Below, piece by piece: positions 1 through 8,442 of a stretch of DNA of 64,000 nt. The DNA is from Nocardioides astragali (GTDB taxonomy: Bacteria > Actinomycetota > Actinomycetes > Propionibacteriales > Nocardioidaceae): assembly GCF_024436375.1 (NCBI RefSeq), contig NZ_JAFMZM010000003.1:17529-81528 (forward strand), written 5' to 3'. How positions within the stretch are numbered: the stretch's first letter is position 1; the number at the start of each line of letters is the position of its first letter. The notes below the pieces were generated by a model. That model had not been told where the DNA came from, did not search any database, and saw only the letters and a list, made by a program, of their open reading frames with translations. A program made the position numbers and the translations under genes.

Positions 1-149
1 AGCTTGATCCGGATGGCCCGCTTGCCGCAGCGGTAGGCCGGGAGGGTGCCGGCGGCGATCCAGCGCCGGATTGTCTTGACCGAGACCGACATGCACTCGG
101 CGGCCTCCTCGAGGCTGAGATAGACCGGAACGGCGCGCCGCTCAGCCAT
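1..149 (-). CDS. Excisionase-family HTH protein (3' end off window)
   Basis: The ATG at 147-149 opens a reading frame that leaves the window after about 49 codons. The visible part reads as a helix-turn-helix of the excisionase/HTH_17 type: a SLEEAAECMSVS helix, then KTIRRWIAAGTLPA, then basic residues. Such proteins bind DNA and act as recombination directionality factors or repressors on mobile elements. The start overlaps the end of the upstream HTH gene by 8 bases, which suggests translational coupling. Integrase and relaxase genes in the same region support a role in excision or element control. The function is inferred from family and context, and the C-terminus is unseen. Confidence 0.7.
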   Translation of the reverse strand, partial: MAERRAVPVYLSLEEAAECMSVSVKTIRRWIAAGTLPAYRCGKRAIRIK

Positions 150-381
150 CGGAACGCACCTCCACCCGCGCGACTGTGGCGGAGGCGAGGAAGCGTCGGG
201 CCTCGGCGACGGTGATGTAGAGCCGACCGATGCCTTGGAAGCGGGTCCATCGCGGGCCGACGCCGCGCTGGCGCCAGTCGCGGACGGTGCGCTGGGGTGT
301 GCGGATGAGGTCGCAGAACTCCTCGAACAGGATCAGGTTGTTGTCGTCCCAGTCGTCCGGGATGCCGATGGGTGTCACCAT
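142..381 (-). CDS. Small helix-turn-helix DNA-binding protein
   Basis: About 79 residues. The frame is open further upstream, but the ATG at 379-381 has a GAAAGG-type ribosome site about ten bases before it, and the protein starts with the compact MVTPIGIPDDWDD. The motif LIRTPQRTVRDWRQRGVGP followed by RLYITVAEARRFL resembles AlpA/excisionase-like winged HTH proteins of plasmids and integrative elements. It lies between the relaxase gene and the truncated second HTH gene, all on the minus strand, and overlaps the latter by 8 bases. It is probably a regulator or a second recombination accessory factor; which one cannot be said. Confidence 0.7.
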   Translation of the reverse strand: MVTPIGIPDDWDDNNLILFEEFCDLIRTPQRTVRDWRQRGVGPRWTRFQGIGRLYITVAEARRFLASATVARVEVRSDG

Positions 382-553
382 CACGTTGCCTTTCGTCGTG
401 GCCGCCGACGGATTCGGTGGCCTTCGCCCGGAGAAGCAACAAGGCGCTCGGCGGATCGGACATCTGTGACCGCTGCTGTCGAGACCGGAGCCTCTCCTGG
501 TCACCTATGTCATCCGGGCCGCTCCGGGCGATCACTCGATGCCAGGAGGTTGG

Positions 554-3301
554 TCAGCGACCGATTCCGCGGGCAGTCGGCAATGAGGTCGGGATCGGCT
601 CCGGCCGCCGCTCTTGGCGATCGCGAAGCGCCGCAGCCTGCAGTCCGATGGGCGCTGGCGGCGCGCTCGGTCCGTACCGGTCGATGTCGTCGGCGGCCCG
701 CTGGGCGGCGTGCCTGGGTCCGAGGTCGGCGCGGTCACGGTTGAAGACCTCGACCCATTGGCTGCGGGCGTCGTCGACGGATTCGGCGACGACGTGGGCG
801 ATGTTGTGGTGACGGCCGCGGGTCATCCCGACGTACGCCGAGGCGGCGCCGGTCGTCTCGCCGAGCGCGAAGTGGGCGGAGTCGACGGTCTCGCCCTGGG
901 CTCCGTAGGCGGTGGTGGTGAAGGCGAGCTCGACGTGCTCGCGGACGTACTCGGCCGGCAGAGCGCGCTGGCCGGCGCGGCCGGTGACGAGCAAGCTGCC
1001 ATCCTCACCGATCCCGATCACCGTCCAGCTGTCCCGATTGGCACAGGCCAGGTCGCGGTCGTTGCGCCGAGTGGCGACCCGGTCGCCGAGACCGATCCGC
1101 TCACCACGACGCGTAACGGACTCACCAGCGCGCTCACCAGATGGCTCACCAGACTGCCCACCGTGTGGTGCGCCAGCGCCGTGACGGCGGTCGCGGATGG
1201 CTGCGTTGAGCGCAGCGACCTGGTCGCGGGTGTCGGCGATGACGAGCTGGTCACCGTCATGATCATCAGGGGCGGCGCCGATGGCGGCCAGGGCTGCGGT
1301 GCGTTCGACCTCGCTGGCATGCAGGACGATCTGGCCGCGCTCGTAGAGCTTCTCGAAGACCTCACCAGGGCGCTCACCGGTGCGCATGAGCAGGCTGAGG
1401 TCGGCGTACGCGGGATCGCTGAACCGGTGGACCGACTCGAGCTCGTGGTGCGCTGCGGGTCGCACCCAGCGTGCGGCGAGGTCGAGGACCCCGCCGCGAC
1501 CGACGGCTGGGAGTTGGTGGCGGTCGCCGAGGAGCGCGACGGTCGCGTGCGCTCGGTCGGCGATGGCGAACAGCGCGCGGGCGGTGTCCTGGTCAAGCAT
1601 GCCGGCCTCGTCGACGAGAAGGACGTCGCCGGGAAGCAGACGAGCACGTGAATCGGGTCGAGCCTCGGCTCCCGCGTCGGTGTGTGTCCAGTGTCCGTCG
1701 TCGTCCCAGCGGTAGCCGTGTTGGTGGATGAGCCAGGCGGCGGAGAACGCGTCGGCGCCGACCTGCTGCTGCGCTGCTTGGGCGGCCTTGAGGGTGGGGG
1801 TGACGACCACGAGTCGACTGTCGGCGGCCTCGAGTACGTCGCGTGCGGCGGCGAGGGTCGTGGTCTTGCCGGTGCCGGCGGCGCCCTCGATCAGCACTAG
1901 TCCAGCCTCCCCGGCCAGCGCCGCCACGACGCGTCGCTGTGCCGGGTCGAGGTGGTCGATGCCGCGGACCAGGACGGCGTCGGTCACCGGACGGGCGGAG
2001 CGTGCGGCGATGGTGTCGATCAGGTCGGCTTCGACGGCGACGACACGTTCGGAGGTCAGGCTGCGGACGTGCTCGGGGACGTCCCCTCGGTCCAACAACG
2101 GCACGCACCGTGTCCGGGCACGCTCGACGACGTCCTCGACCAGCTCGTGCCGGACCGCTCGTTCGGCGACGACCCCGACGGCGGCGATCAGCCGTTCAGC
2201 CTCTCCGCGGATGTCGGCTGCGTTCCACGCCGACCGCTTGGCACCGAGCCGGCTGAGCACGAGGTCGGCGGCGACATCGCGGTTGAGCCGACCGATCTGC
2301 ACACCCGGCTCTGCCGCCGGGCTGGTCGGTGGGGTCGGCGGGGTGAAGCCGAGGTCGCGCAGCTCACGGTTCCAGGCGGCGACGAGGTCGGCGCCGTCGT
2401 GGGGCACGACCTTGTCGGGCCGCGCGTCAGCCCAGGCGCGTCGATCCCAGGTCCGGCGCAGCCGCGGCCCGGGCTCCTGGCCTGGGTGCTCGGCTCGCCA
2501 GGCGGCTTCGTAGCGGTCGACGTTGCCGTTGATCTGGGCGGCTCGCTGGCTGAACCCACCGACGTACGGCGCGAGCTGACGGATCTCGCCGTCGTCGCCG
2601 AGCGTGTAGCCACGCCCGGCGAGGGCCGTTCTGAACTGCGGGTCGCACATCACGGCCGCGTGCCCGATCCCGTTGAGCGCCTCGATGCTGTCCACGACAC
2701 CGATCGAGTGCAGCCCCCGCCACGCACCGGCCGCGAACACGCGTGCGTTGATCTGCACGTGGAGGTGGCGGTGCGGGTCCCCGGCCCGCGAGGTGTAGTG
2801 ACGCACGACGGCCGCCTCGAGGATCTCGACCGGGACCTGCACCTGCCGACCACGTGGCCCGACCCGGGTGGTGGCGTGCTCGGCCACCCACCCGATCACC
2901 TCACCCGCCGCCCGATCCATCGCCGCGTCGTACGCCGCCGCGATATCAGGATGAAGCGCCGCGGCCAGCGACCAGGACTTCGGCCCGTTCACCACGATCT
3001 CGACGAACCGCAACGCGCGGGCGTCGTCACGCAGGCGCCCCTTGGCCACGCCGGTCAGCACGTCGTAGCCGGCGACCCACCGCTCGTAGGCGGCGCCATC
3101 CAACGTCCCCCCGTCCTGAACTGCGGAAACACCGCGTCCCCCCACCGCCGGGAGAGTCGTGGCGACGTATCGCTCGGCCACCCCGGTCCCTTCCGCCAGG
3201 TAGTAGTCGTCGGCGCGCGAGTGGTCGGCCTCGACGTAGGAGCGCGCGGCGGCCGCGGAGCCGCGGTAGAACTTCACTCCACCGTGCATCGGCCTCGTCA
3301 C
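554..3301 (-). CDS. MobF-family (TrwC/TraI-like) relaxase-helicase
   Basis: 915 residues. The N-terminal half is a TrwC relaxase domain: a paired tyrosine at residues 33-34 (ADDYYLAEG), a candidate for strand cleavage, and a three-histidine metal site at 177-181 (HRHLH). The C-terminal half is a superfamily I helicase, with Walker A GAAGTGKTT at 473-481, Walker B VDEAG near 563-567, and the late motif TTTAYGAQGETV followed by SAYVGMTRGR. MobF proteins nick oriT, stay covalently bound to the DNA and unwind it during conjugation. The start used is GTG; an ATG four codons in (3287-3289) is equally plausible. Length and domain order are typical of actinobacterial members. It identifies the region as conjugative or mobilisable. 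Confidence 0.9.
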   Translation of the reverse strand: MTRPMHGGVKFYRGSAAAARSYVEADHSRADDYYLAEGTGVAERYVATTLPAVGGRGVSAVQDGGTLDGAAYERWVAGYDVLTGVAKGRLRDDARALRFVEIVVNGPKSWSLAAALHPDIAAAYDAAMDRAAGEVIGWVAEHATTRVGPRGRQVQVPVEILEAAVVRHYTSRAGDPHRHLHVQINARVFAAGAWRGLHSIGVVDSIEALNGIGHAAVMCDPQFRTALAGRGYTLGDDGEIRQLAPYVGGFSQRAAQINGNVDRYEAAWRAEHPGQEPGPRLRRTWDRRAWADARPDKVVPHDGADLVAAWNRELRDLGFTPPTPPTSPAAEPGVQIGRLNRDVAADLVLSRLGAKRSAWNAADIRGEAERLIAAVGVVAERAVRHELVEDVVERARTRCVPLLDRGDVPEHVRSLTSERVVAVEADLIDTIAARSARPVTDAVLVRGIDHLDPAQRRVVAALAGEAGLVLIEGAAGTGKTTTLAAARDVLEAADSRLVVVTPTLKAAQAAQQQVGADAFSAAWLIHQHGYRWDDDGHWTHTDAGAEARPDSRARLLPGDVLLVDEAGMLDQDTARALFAIADRAHATVALLGDRHQLPAVGRGGVLDLAARWVRPAAHHELESVHRFSDPAYADLSLLMRTGERPGEVFEKLYERGQIVLHASEVERTAALAAIGAAPDDHDGDQLVIADTRDQVAALNAAIRDRRHGAGAPHGGQSGEPSGERAGESVTRRGERIGLGDRVATRRNDRDLACANRDSWTVIGIGEDGSLLVTGRAGQRALPAEYVREHVELAFTTTAYGAQGETVDSAHFALGETTGAASAYVGMTRGRHHNIAHVVAESVDDARSQWVEVFNRDRADLGPRHAAQRAADDIDRYGPSAPPAPIGLQAAALRDRQERRPEPIPTSLPTARGIGR

Positions 3302-3718
3302 CGCCCGTCAGTACTCGTCACCTAGCCTGGAAATGACGCTCGGCCCGCCCCCAGGGGCGGACCGATCTACGGACCTTCGTAGCATGCGTGCCGCTCGGTT
3401 TGAAGGCGTCGACGGACGAGTAGACGGGCGGCTTCGAGACTCGTCACTGGTCGTCACTGAGGGTCCGAGCGGTTAGCGAACAGTGATGCGTGGGACGAGC
3501 TCGTGGATGTCTTCGAGTCGGAGGGCGTGGCGGCGTCGAGCGTCGTCGCCGGGGTGACGTCGCTGTGCCAGATCACGCCGCCGTTCCGGGATTACTCACC
3601 GGACGGCTGAAACGGAACGAGGGCTCCCGGCCAAGCCCGCCTACCGGCGCCGTTATTGCATGCCGTTCGGCTACTGGGGCATGGCCCTGATACCTGATGT
3701 CGGCGCTACCGTGCTTCC
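3302..3718. other. Gene-less 417-bp stretch upstream of the relaxase; candidate oriT
   Basis: No convincing gene is present. The stretch holds a perfect 7-bp inverted repeat with a 2-base loop (CCGCCCC/GGGGCGG, 3345-3360), a short CTACG/CGTAG hairpin just after it, and repeated CGTCA-type words between about 3305 and 3460. Relaxase genes often lie beside their origin of transfer, so this is the best oriT candidate in the window. No nic site can be recognised. Confidence 0.3.
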
Positions 3719-4321
3719 GTGACGCAGCCCGGAACTACGTCGGAACCGGTGCTGCCGCCCGGCCACCTGTCTCAGCGGGAGCAGCCGCGCTTGTCCGTGG
3801 CAGGGCTGACGCTGCGCCCTTGGGAGCACGCAGACGCGCTCTCGCTAGTTCGGGCCTACGAGGACCCGGACATCCACCGTTGGCACTCCCGGTCCATGTC
3901 TTTGACCGAGGCCCAGTCTTGGGTTGCGTACGAGCTGGACCGCTGGGAGCAGGAGCGCGGGGGCGGCTGGGTGATCGCCCGGGCTGGATCGTTGCTGGGC
4001 CGGATCGCGATCGGCAGCCTCGCCCTGGACGAGGCTCGGGCCGAGGTTTCGTACTGGGTTCTCCCGGAGTCCCGCGGTCGGGGCGTCGCCACGCTTGCCC
4101 TTGGCGCCATTGCGGACTGGGCCTTTGATGAGGTCGGCTTCCACCGTCTGGAACTGGACCACTCGACCAGTAACGCGGCGTCTTGTCGCGTCACCACCAA
4201 AGCTGGCTTCGTTCCAGAGGGAACGAAGCGCTCGCAGGCCTTACATCTCGACGGATGGCACGACATGCACGCCCATGGCCTACTCGCCCACGACGCTCGC
4301 CCTCGCGGCCGCGACGTGTAG
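3719..4321 (+). CDS. GNAT-family N-acetyltransferase (RimJ/RimL type)
   Basis: 200 residues from a GTG start. The pattern is that of RimJ/RimL-like GNAT enzymes: an N-terminal LTLRPWEHADALSLVRAY strand-helix, a SYWVLPESRGRGVATLAL acetyl-CoA pyrophosphate-binding segment (the R-G-R-G-x-A core), and a C-terminal ELDHSTSNAASCRVTTKAGF segment. These enzymes transfer acetyl from acetyl-CoA to an amine on a protein or small molecule; the substrate cannot be read here. No Shine-Dalgarno is evident before the GTG, so the first 20 or so residues are uncertain. It stands alone between the relaxase and the two-component genes. Confidence 0.85.
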   Translation: MTQPGTTSEPVLPPGHLSQREQPRLSVAGLTLRPWEHADALSLVRAYEDPDIHRWHSRSMSLTEAQSWVAYELDRWEQERGGGWVIARAGSLLGRIAIGSLALDEARAEVSYWVLPESRGRGVATLALGAIADWAFDEVGFHRLELDHSTSNAASCRVTTKAGFVPEGTKRSQALHLDGWHDMHAHGLLAHDARPRGRDV

Positions 4322-4379
4322 GTGCTGTACCGCTCCATCAACGATCAGGCCCTCCAGTAACTGATCGGGCGTCGGCGAG

Positions 4380-5024
4380 TCACGGTTCGATGAGGCCGGC
4401 GCGGATGGCGTAGCGGGTGAGCTCGACCCGGTCGCGCATCCCGAGCTTGCCGAGGATGTTGGCGCGGTGGCCCTCGACGGTCTTGGGCGCGATGTGCAGC
4501 TCCTTGGCGATCTCGCGCGACGAGCGGCCCTCGGCGATGAGCTTGATGACCTGGTCCTCGCGCGCGGTCAGCACCGAGGTCGGTACCCGCTCGCCGCGGC
4601 GCAGTCGGTCGAGGTAGTCGCGTACGAGCGTGCTCTCGGCGCCGGGGTAGAGAAACGTCTCTCCGCGCATCGCCGCGCGGCAGGCGCCGACGAGGTCCTC
4701 GTCGGCGACGGATTTGAGGACGTACCCGCTCGCGCCGGCCTTGAGCGCGCCGAAGAAGTACTGCTCGTTGTCGTGCATCGAGAGCATGAGGATCTTCGGC
4801 GGGGTGCGGCGTCGCGCGATCTCCGCGGCCGCCTGCAACCCGGTCATCCGCGGCATGGCGATGTCGAGCACGACGAGGTCGACCTCGGTGTCGCGGACGC
4901 GTTCGACCGCCTCGGCGCCGTCGGCTGCTTCGGCGACGACCGACAGGTCCGGCTCCTGCTCAAGGATGAGGCGTACGCCGCGGCGCACGAGCGTGTGGTC
5001 GTCGGCGAGCAGGATGCGGATCAT
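4380..5024 (-). CDS. NarL/FixJ-type response regulator
   Basis: 214 residues. The N-terminal receiver has the acidic pair DD at 8-9, the phospho-acceptor Asp54 in LVVLDIAMP and a lysine in YVLKSV. The C-terminal LuxR-type HTH reads LTAREDQVIKLIAEGRSSRE followed by IAKELHIAPKTVEGHRANIL. Its start overlaps the stop of the histidine kinase gene by four bases (ATGA), so the pair is co-translated. It should bind DNA once phosphorylated by that kinase. The divergent transporter operon starting at 6105 is an obvious candidate target, because an inverted repeat lies between them. Confidence 0.93.
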   Translation of the reverse strand: MIRILLADDHTLVRRGVRLILEQEPDLSVVAEAADGAEAVERVRDTEVDLVVLDIAMPRMTGLQAAAEIARRRTPPKILMLSMHDNEQYFFGALKAGASGYVLKSVADEDLVGACRAAMRGETFLYPGAESTLVRDYLDRLRRGERVPTSVLTAREDQVIKLIAEGRSSREIAKELHIAPKTVEGHRANILGKLGMRDRVELTRYAIRAGLIEP

Positions 5025-6007
5025 GCGATCCCCTCGGTCGTGGTGACGGGTACGCGCAGCCGGACCGTCGTGCCGTGCCGGGGCTGGCTGATCACCGAGA
5101 GGTCGGCGCGCACGAGGGCGGCGCGCTCGCGCATGCCCATCAGGCCGGAGCCTTCTGCGAGGCCGGCGAAGCCGCGGCCATCGTCACGGACCTCGAGCAC
5201 GACGTGCGGACCGACCTTCTGCAGCGAGAGCTCGACCTCGCTCGCGTCGGCGTGCCGGGCTGCGTTGGTGAGCGCCTCCTGCGCCACCCGGTAGACCACC
5301 ACCTCAGCCTCGGGGCTCAGGGTGGGTAGGCCGGGCGCGAAGGAGCGGCGTACGGACGCCGCGCTGTGGTCGGCGAAGTCCGTGGCCAGCGCGGCCAGGG
5401 CGCTGGCGAGGCCGAGGTCCTCCAGCACGCCCGGACGCAGCCGACGCGCCACCCGGCGGACGTCGTCGAGGCCGGTGCGCGCGCTCTCGCGCACCGCCGC
5501 AAGCTCGGGGACCAGCGCGGCCGGAGCCTGGGACTCGAGCTGCTTGAGGCCCAGCAGCACCACCGTCAGGCTCTGCCCGACCTCGTCGTGCAGCTCCTGC
5601 GCGATCCGGTGCCGCTCGGCCTCCTGCGCGGCGAGCGCGCGGGCGTCTCCGGTGCGCCGCTCCTCGGCGAGGCGGGACAGCAGGCCGTTGACGCTCCGGG
5701 CGATACCGAGCACCGGGCCTGCGCCCTCCTCGGGGAGCTCGGTGGGCTCAAGGCGCGCGATGTCCTCCAAACGCTCGATCAACCGGTGCAGAGGCGCGAG
5801 CGCCCACCGGATCAACAACGCGTTGGTCAGCAGCATCACCACGAGGCCGAGGCCGATGACGAGGATCTCGGACGGCACGGCGTCGGAGGAGACACGTGCA
5901 GGGGAGAAGAGCAGCAGCAGGGCCGCGACCACGAGCACCACACCGTTGATCAGGCAGATCGTCCAGAACAGGGGGAGGTGGCTGGGCAGGCGCAGAGGCG
6001 GGCGCAT
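5021..6007 (-). CDS. Sensor histidine kinase (HisKA_3 type)
   Basis: 328 residues from the ATG at 6005-6007, preceded by GGGAAGGTG. The frame is open far upstream, but that extension is antisense to the SPFH and RCK_C genes and has no kinase character. There are two membrane segments near 12-34 and 47-68 with a short outside loop, then a HAMP-like stretch and the dimerisation/phospho-acceptor motif ERHRIAQELHDEVGQ (His140). The ATPase part shows EALTNAARHA, VRDDGRGF and GLMGMRERA. With almost no extracytoplasmic domain it probably senses a membrane or cytoplasmic cue. It is paired with the NarL-type regulator downstream. Confidence 0.92.
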   Translation of the reverse strand: MRPPLRLPSHLPLFWTICLINGVVLVVAALLLLFSPARVSSDAVPSEILVIGLGLVVMLLTNALLIRWALAPLHRLIERLEDIARLEPTELPEEGAGPVLGIARSVNGLLSRLAEERRTGDARALAAQEAERHRIAQELHDEVGQSLTVVLLGLKQLESQAPAALVPELAAVRESARTGLDDVRRVARRLRPGVLEDLGLASALAALATDFADHSAASVRRSFAPGLPTLSPEAEVVVYRVAQEALTNAARHADASEVELSLQKVGPHVVLEVRDDGRGFAGLAEGSGLMGMRERAALVRADLSVISQPRHGTTVRLRVPVTTTEGIA

Positions 6008-6024
6008 GCCCACACCTTCCCACC

Positions 6025-6043
6025 CCACGGCAGTCCGCCGTGG
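6025..6043. promoter_or_regulatory. Inverted repeat between divergent genes; possible operator
   Basis: CCACGGC, a five-base spacer, then GCCGTGG: a perfect 7-bp inverted repeat in the 97-bp gap between the histidine kinase start (6007) and the SPFH operon start (6105). The position suits an operator acting on both directions, for example for the adjacent NarL-type regulator. The site is seen; its use is inferred. Confidence 0.35.
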
Positions 6044-6104
6044 CCACAACAGATGGGGTCCGGCCCCCATGTTCCGCGCGGCCCCCGCTCGGGAGGCTTG
6101 AGGC

Positions 6105-6653
6105 ATGCCGCCGCCGGAGGAGAACACCGCCGTCGACCCGACCGGGGCTGCGTGGGTCGTGTGGCTGGTCATCGTCGTGCCGGCACTTCTGTTCGTGACG
6201 CTGATGTGCGTACGCCGGGTGGCGCCGGGAGAGCTCGTGATGGTCGTCCGGCAGGACCGGGTCGTCCGAGCCCTGCCCAACGGGCTCGTGTGGCGCTGGC
6301 CCGGCATCGAGCACTTCGACGTCGTCCCCACCGGGCCCCGAGTGCTGCCACTCGTCGTCCGCTCGCGCACCAGCGACGGTGTCGACGTGACCGCGCTGGC
6401 CGACCTGACGATCGAGGCGCACGACGTCCCGGCCGGCGCGGCGTACGTCTCCACCGCCGAGGTCGTGCGACTGGCCGAGGACACCGTGGCGGGCGCCGTC
6501 GCGCACCTCGAGGTGGGCTCGCTCGTCGCCGACCTCGCCGCCCTCGAGCCGGCCTGGCCCGAGCAGCTGACCCGCCGCCTGCCGCCAGGTACGCGCGCGA
6601 CCGCGCTGTCGGTGACCGAGGTCGAGGCGCGACTCACGGGAGGCGCGGCATGA
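6105..6653 (+). CDS. SPFH/band-7-like membrane protein
   Basis: 182 residues. One N-terminal membrane segment (about 16-36) is followed by a band-7/stomatin-type sequence: RRVAPGELVMVVRQDRVVRALPNGL, then WRWPGIEHFDVVP and a DGVDVTALADLTIEAHD strand. The usual long coiled-coil tail of flotillins is missing, so this is a short slipin-like form. SPFH proteins scaffold membrane complexes and often associate with transporters or proteases. The gene starts a three-gene operon with four-base overlaps (ATGA) into the RCK_C gene and then the transporter, so it probably organises or regulates that transporter. Confidence 0.75.
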   Translation: MPPPEENTAVDPTGAAWVVWLVIVVPALLFVTLMCVRRVAPGELVMVVRQDRVVRALPNGLVWRWPGIEHFDVVPTGPRVLPLVVRSRTSDGVDVTALADLTIEAHDVPAGAAYVSTAEVVRLAEDTVAGAVAHLEVGSLVADLAALEPAWPEQLTRRLPPGTRATALSVTEVEARLTGGAA

Positions 6654-7075
6654 GTGCCCCGTACCTGCTCGAGGTCGCGGTCTCGGTCGCGCTGATCGCC
6701 TCCGCGATCGGTTTCGCGATCGGGCTCGCCGTCGGCCGGGGTCGCCAGCCACGCTGGCAGGAGAAGGGCAGCTTCGTCCACAAGGTGTCGATCGGCTTCG
6801 CGACCCTCGACCGGCTCGACGCGGTGCTGCTGCGCTTCGAGGTCGAGCCCACCTCGCGCCTCTCCGGTGTGGAGGTCGGCGAGCTGCGCCTGCCGAGCGG
6901 AGCGTCCGTCGCCATCCTCGCGCGTGGCACGGAGGTGCTCGTCCCCGACTCCCGCACCGTTCTGCGGACCGGCGACCAGGTCCTCGTCGTCGCCGCCCTC
7001 GGACAGGTGACGCAGGTGGAGGAACGGCTGCGGTCCGTCAGCCGGCACGGCCGCCTCGCGAGCTGGGCGGCATGA
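6650..7075 (+). CDS. Free-standing TrkA-C (RCK_C) domain protein with a membrane anchor
   Basis: 141 residues. An N-terminal membrane helix (about 5-29) is followed by a basic linker and a TrkA_C/RCK_C domain (about 55-135): SGVEVGELRLPSGASVAIL, LVPDSRTVLRTGDQVLVV, and a tail ending SVSRHGRLASWAA. RCK_C domains bind small ligands (nucleotides, c-di-AMP or ions, depending on the family) and gate cation transporters. Here the domain is a separate protein, translationally coupled to a transporter by an ATGA overlap. It matches the C-terminal domain of the antiporter at 40565-42082 along its whole length. It is probably the regulatory subunit of the downstream transporter; the ligand is unknown. 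Confidence 0.85.
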   Translation: MSAPYLLEVAVSVALIASAIGFAIGLAVGRGRQPRWQEKGSFVHKVSIGFATLDRLDAVLLRFEVEPTSRLSGVEVGELRLPSGASVAILARGTEVLVPDSRTVLRTGDQVLVVAALGQVTQVEERLRSVSRHGRLASWAA

Positions 7076-8364
7076 TCGTCACCTCCGCCGCGCTGGCGGT
7101 CTTCATCGTCGCGTACGCCCTCATCGCCACCGAGCGCGTCCACCGGGTCGCCGCCGCGCTCGGCGGTGTCGCCGGCATGGCCGTCATCGGACTGGTCTCC
7201 GCCGAGACGGCGTTCTTCGACGAGCACACGGGCGTCGACTGGAACGTCATCTTCCTGCTGTTCGGGATGATGATCATCGTCGGCGTGCTCAAGCAGACCG
7301 GGCTGTTCGAGTTCCTGGCGCTGTGGGCTGCCAAGAGGTCGGGCGGGCACCCCTACAAGCTGCTCGTGCTGCTGGTGCTGGTCGGTGCGGCTGTCGCGCC
7401 GATCCTCGACAACGTGACCTGCGTGCTCCTCGTCGCCCCGGTGACCCTGTCGGTCTGCCGCCGTCTGGAGTTGCCCTCCGCGCCGTACCTGATCTCGCTC
7501 ATCCTCGCCTCCAACATCGGCGGCATGTCGACGCTCATCGGCGACCCGCCCAACATCATCATCGCGAGCCGCGCCGGGCTGACCTTCACCGACTTCCTCG
7601 TCCACTCGCTGCCGCTGACGATCATCCTTCTGGCGATGTTCGTGGCGATGGCACGCTGGTTGTTCCGCAAGGACATGCGCGTCGTGGGAAACGTCCACGG
7701 CCTCGACGACCTCCGCCCAGTCGACGCGATCACCAACGTACGCATGCTGCGCCGCTCGCTCGTCGTGCTGGTCCTCGTGATGGTCGCATTCAGCCTCCAC
7801 TCCGTCATGCACCTCGACCCGTCGGTGGTCGCGATGATGGGTGCCGGGGCGATGGTGTTGGTCTCCCGCACCGAGCCCGAGGAGTTCCTCGAGGAGGTCG
7901 AGTGGGCCACCCTCGCCTTCTTCATGGCGCTCTTCGTGCTCGTCGGGTCGCTGGTGCAGGTGGGGGTCATCGGCGCGATCGGCGAGTGGGCCGCCGGGAC
8001 CATGGGCGACCGTGAGCTATTAGGTGCAACCGCGCTGCTCTTCGGGTCGGCGATCATCGGGGCCTTCGTCGACAACATCCCCTACACCACGGCCACAGTG
8101 CCGGTGGTTCAGGACATGGTCGCGACCACCGGCAGCTCGCGGGCCGACAGTGCGCTGTGGTGGGCCTTCGTGTTCGGCGCCGACCTCGGCGGCAACACCA
8201 CCGCCGTGGCCGCCGGTGCCAACGTGGTCGTCCTCGGCATCGCAGCCAAGGCCGGGGAGCCGATCAGCTTCTGGGGCTTCACCAAGTACGGGGTCGTGGT
8301 CACCGCCGCGACCCTCCTCGCCGCCTGGGTCTACGTCTATGTACGGTACTTTGCACTAGCGTGA
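7072..8364 (+). CDS. ArsB/NhaD-type ion transporter (SLC13-like permease)
   Basis: 430 residues, almost all membrane helices (about 11). The family marks are APILDNVTCVLLVAPVTLS, SNIGGMSTLIGDPPNIIIA and, in the second half, IIGAFVDNIPYTTATVPVV. The inverted DNVT/DNIP pair is typical of ArsB, NhaD and P-protein permeases of the ion transporter superfamily. Such proteins exchange Na+ for H+, export arsenite or antimonite, or import dicarboxylates. No arsenic genes are nearby, so a Na+/H+ or anion role is more likely, but the substrate is open. It is the last gene of the SPFH / RCK_C / transporter operon. Confidence 0.88.
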   Translation: MIVTSAALAVFIVAYALIATERVHRVAAALGGVAGMAVIGLVSAETAFFDEHTGVDWNVIFLLFGMMIIVGVLKQTGLFEFLALWAAKRSGGHPYKLLVLLVLVGAAVAPILDNVTCVLLVAPVTLSVCRRLELPSAPYLISLILASNIGGMSTLIGDPPNIIIASRAGLTFTDFLVHSLPLTIILLAMFVAMARWLFRKDMRVVGNVHGLDDLRPVDAITNVRMLRRSLVVLVLVMVAFSLHSVMHLDPSVVAMMGAGAMVLVSRTEPEEFLEEVEWATLAFFMALFVLVGSLVQVGVIGAIGEWAAGTMGDRELLGATALLFGSAIIGAFVDNIPYTTATVPVVQDMVATTGSSRADSALWWAFVFGADLGGNTTAVAAGANVVVLGIAAKAGEPISFWGFTKYGVVVTAATLLAAWVYVYVRYFALA

Positions 8365-8442
8365 GGGAACGCGGGACGACCATCCAAGCCGTACTGTCAC
8401 CCGCACATGCCGCGATTGGCACGCCTCGTCGTTACCTCGGTT

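Noticed and set aside
6008..7048. Upstream extension of the histidine kinase frame to about 675 residues
   Set aside because: The extra 347 residues are antisense to the SPFH and RCK_C genes, low-complexity in character, and the ATG at 6007 has a clear ribosome site.
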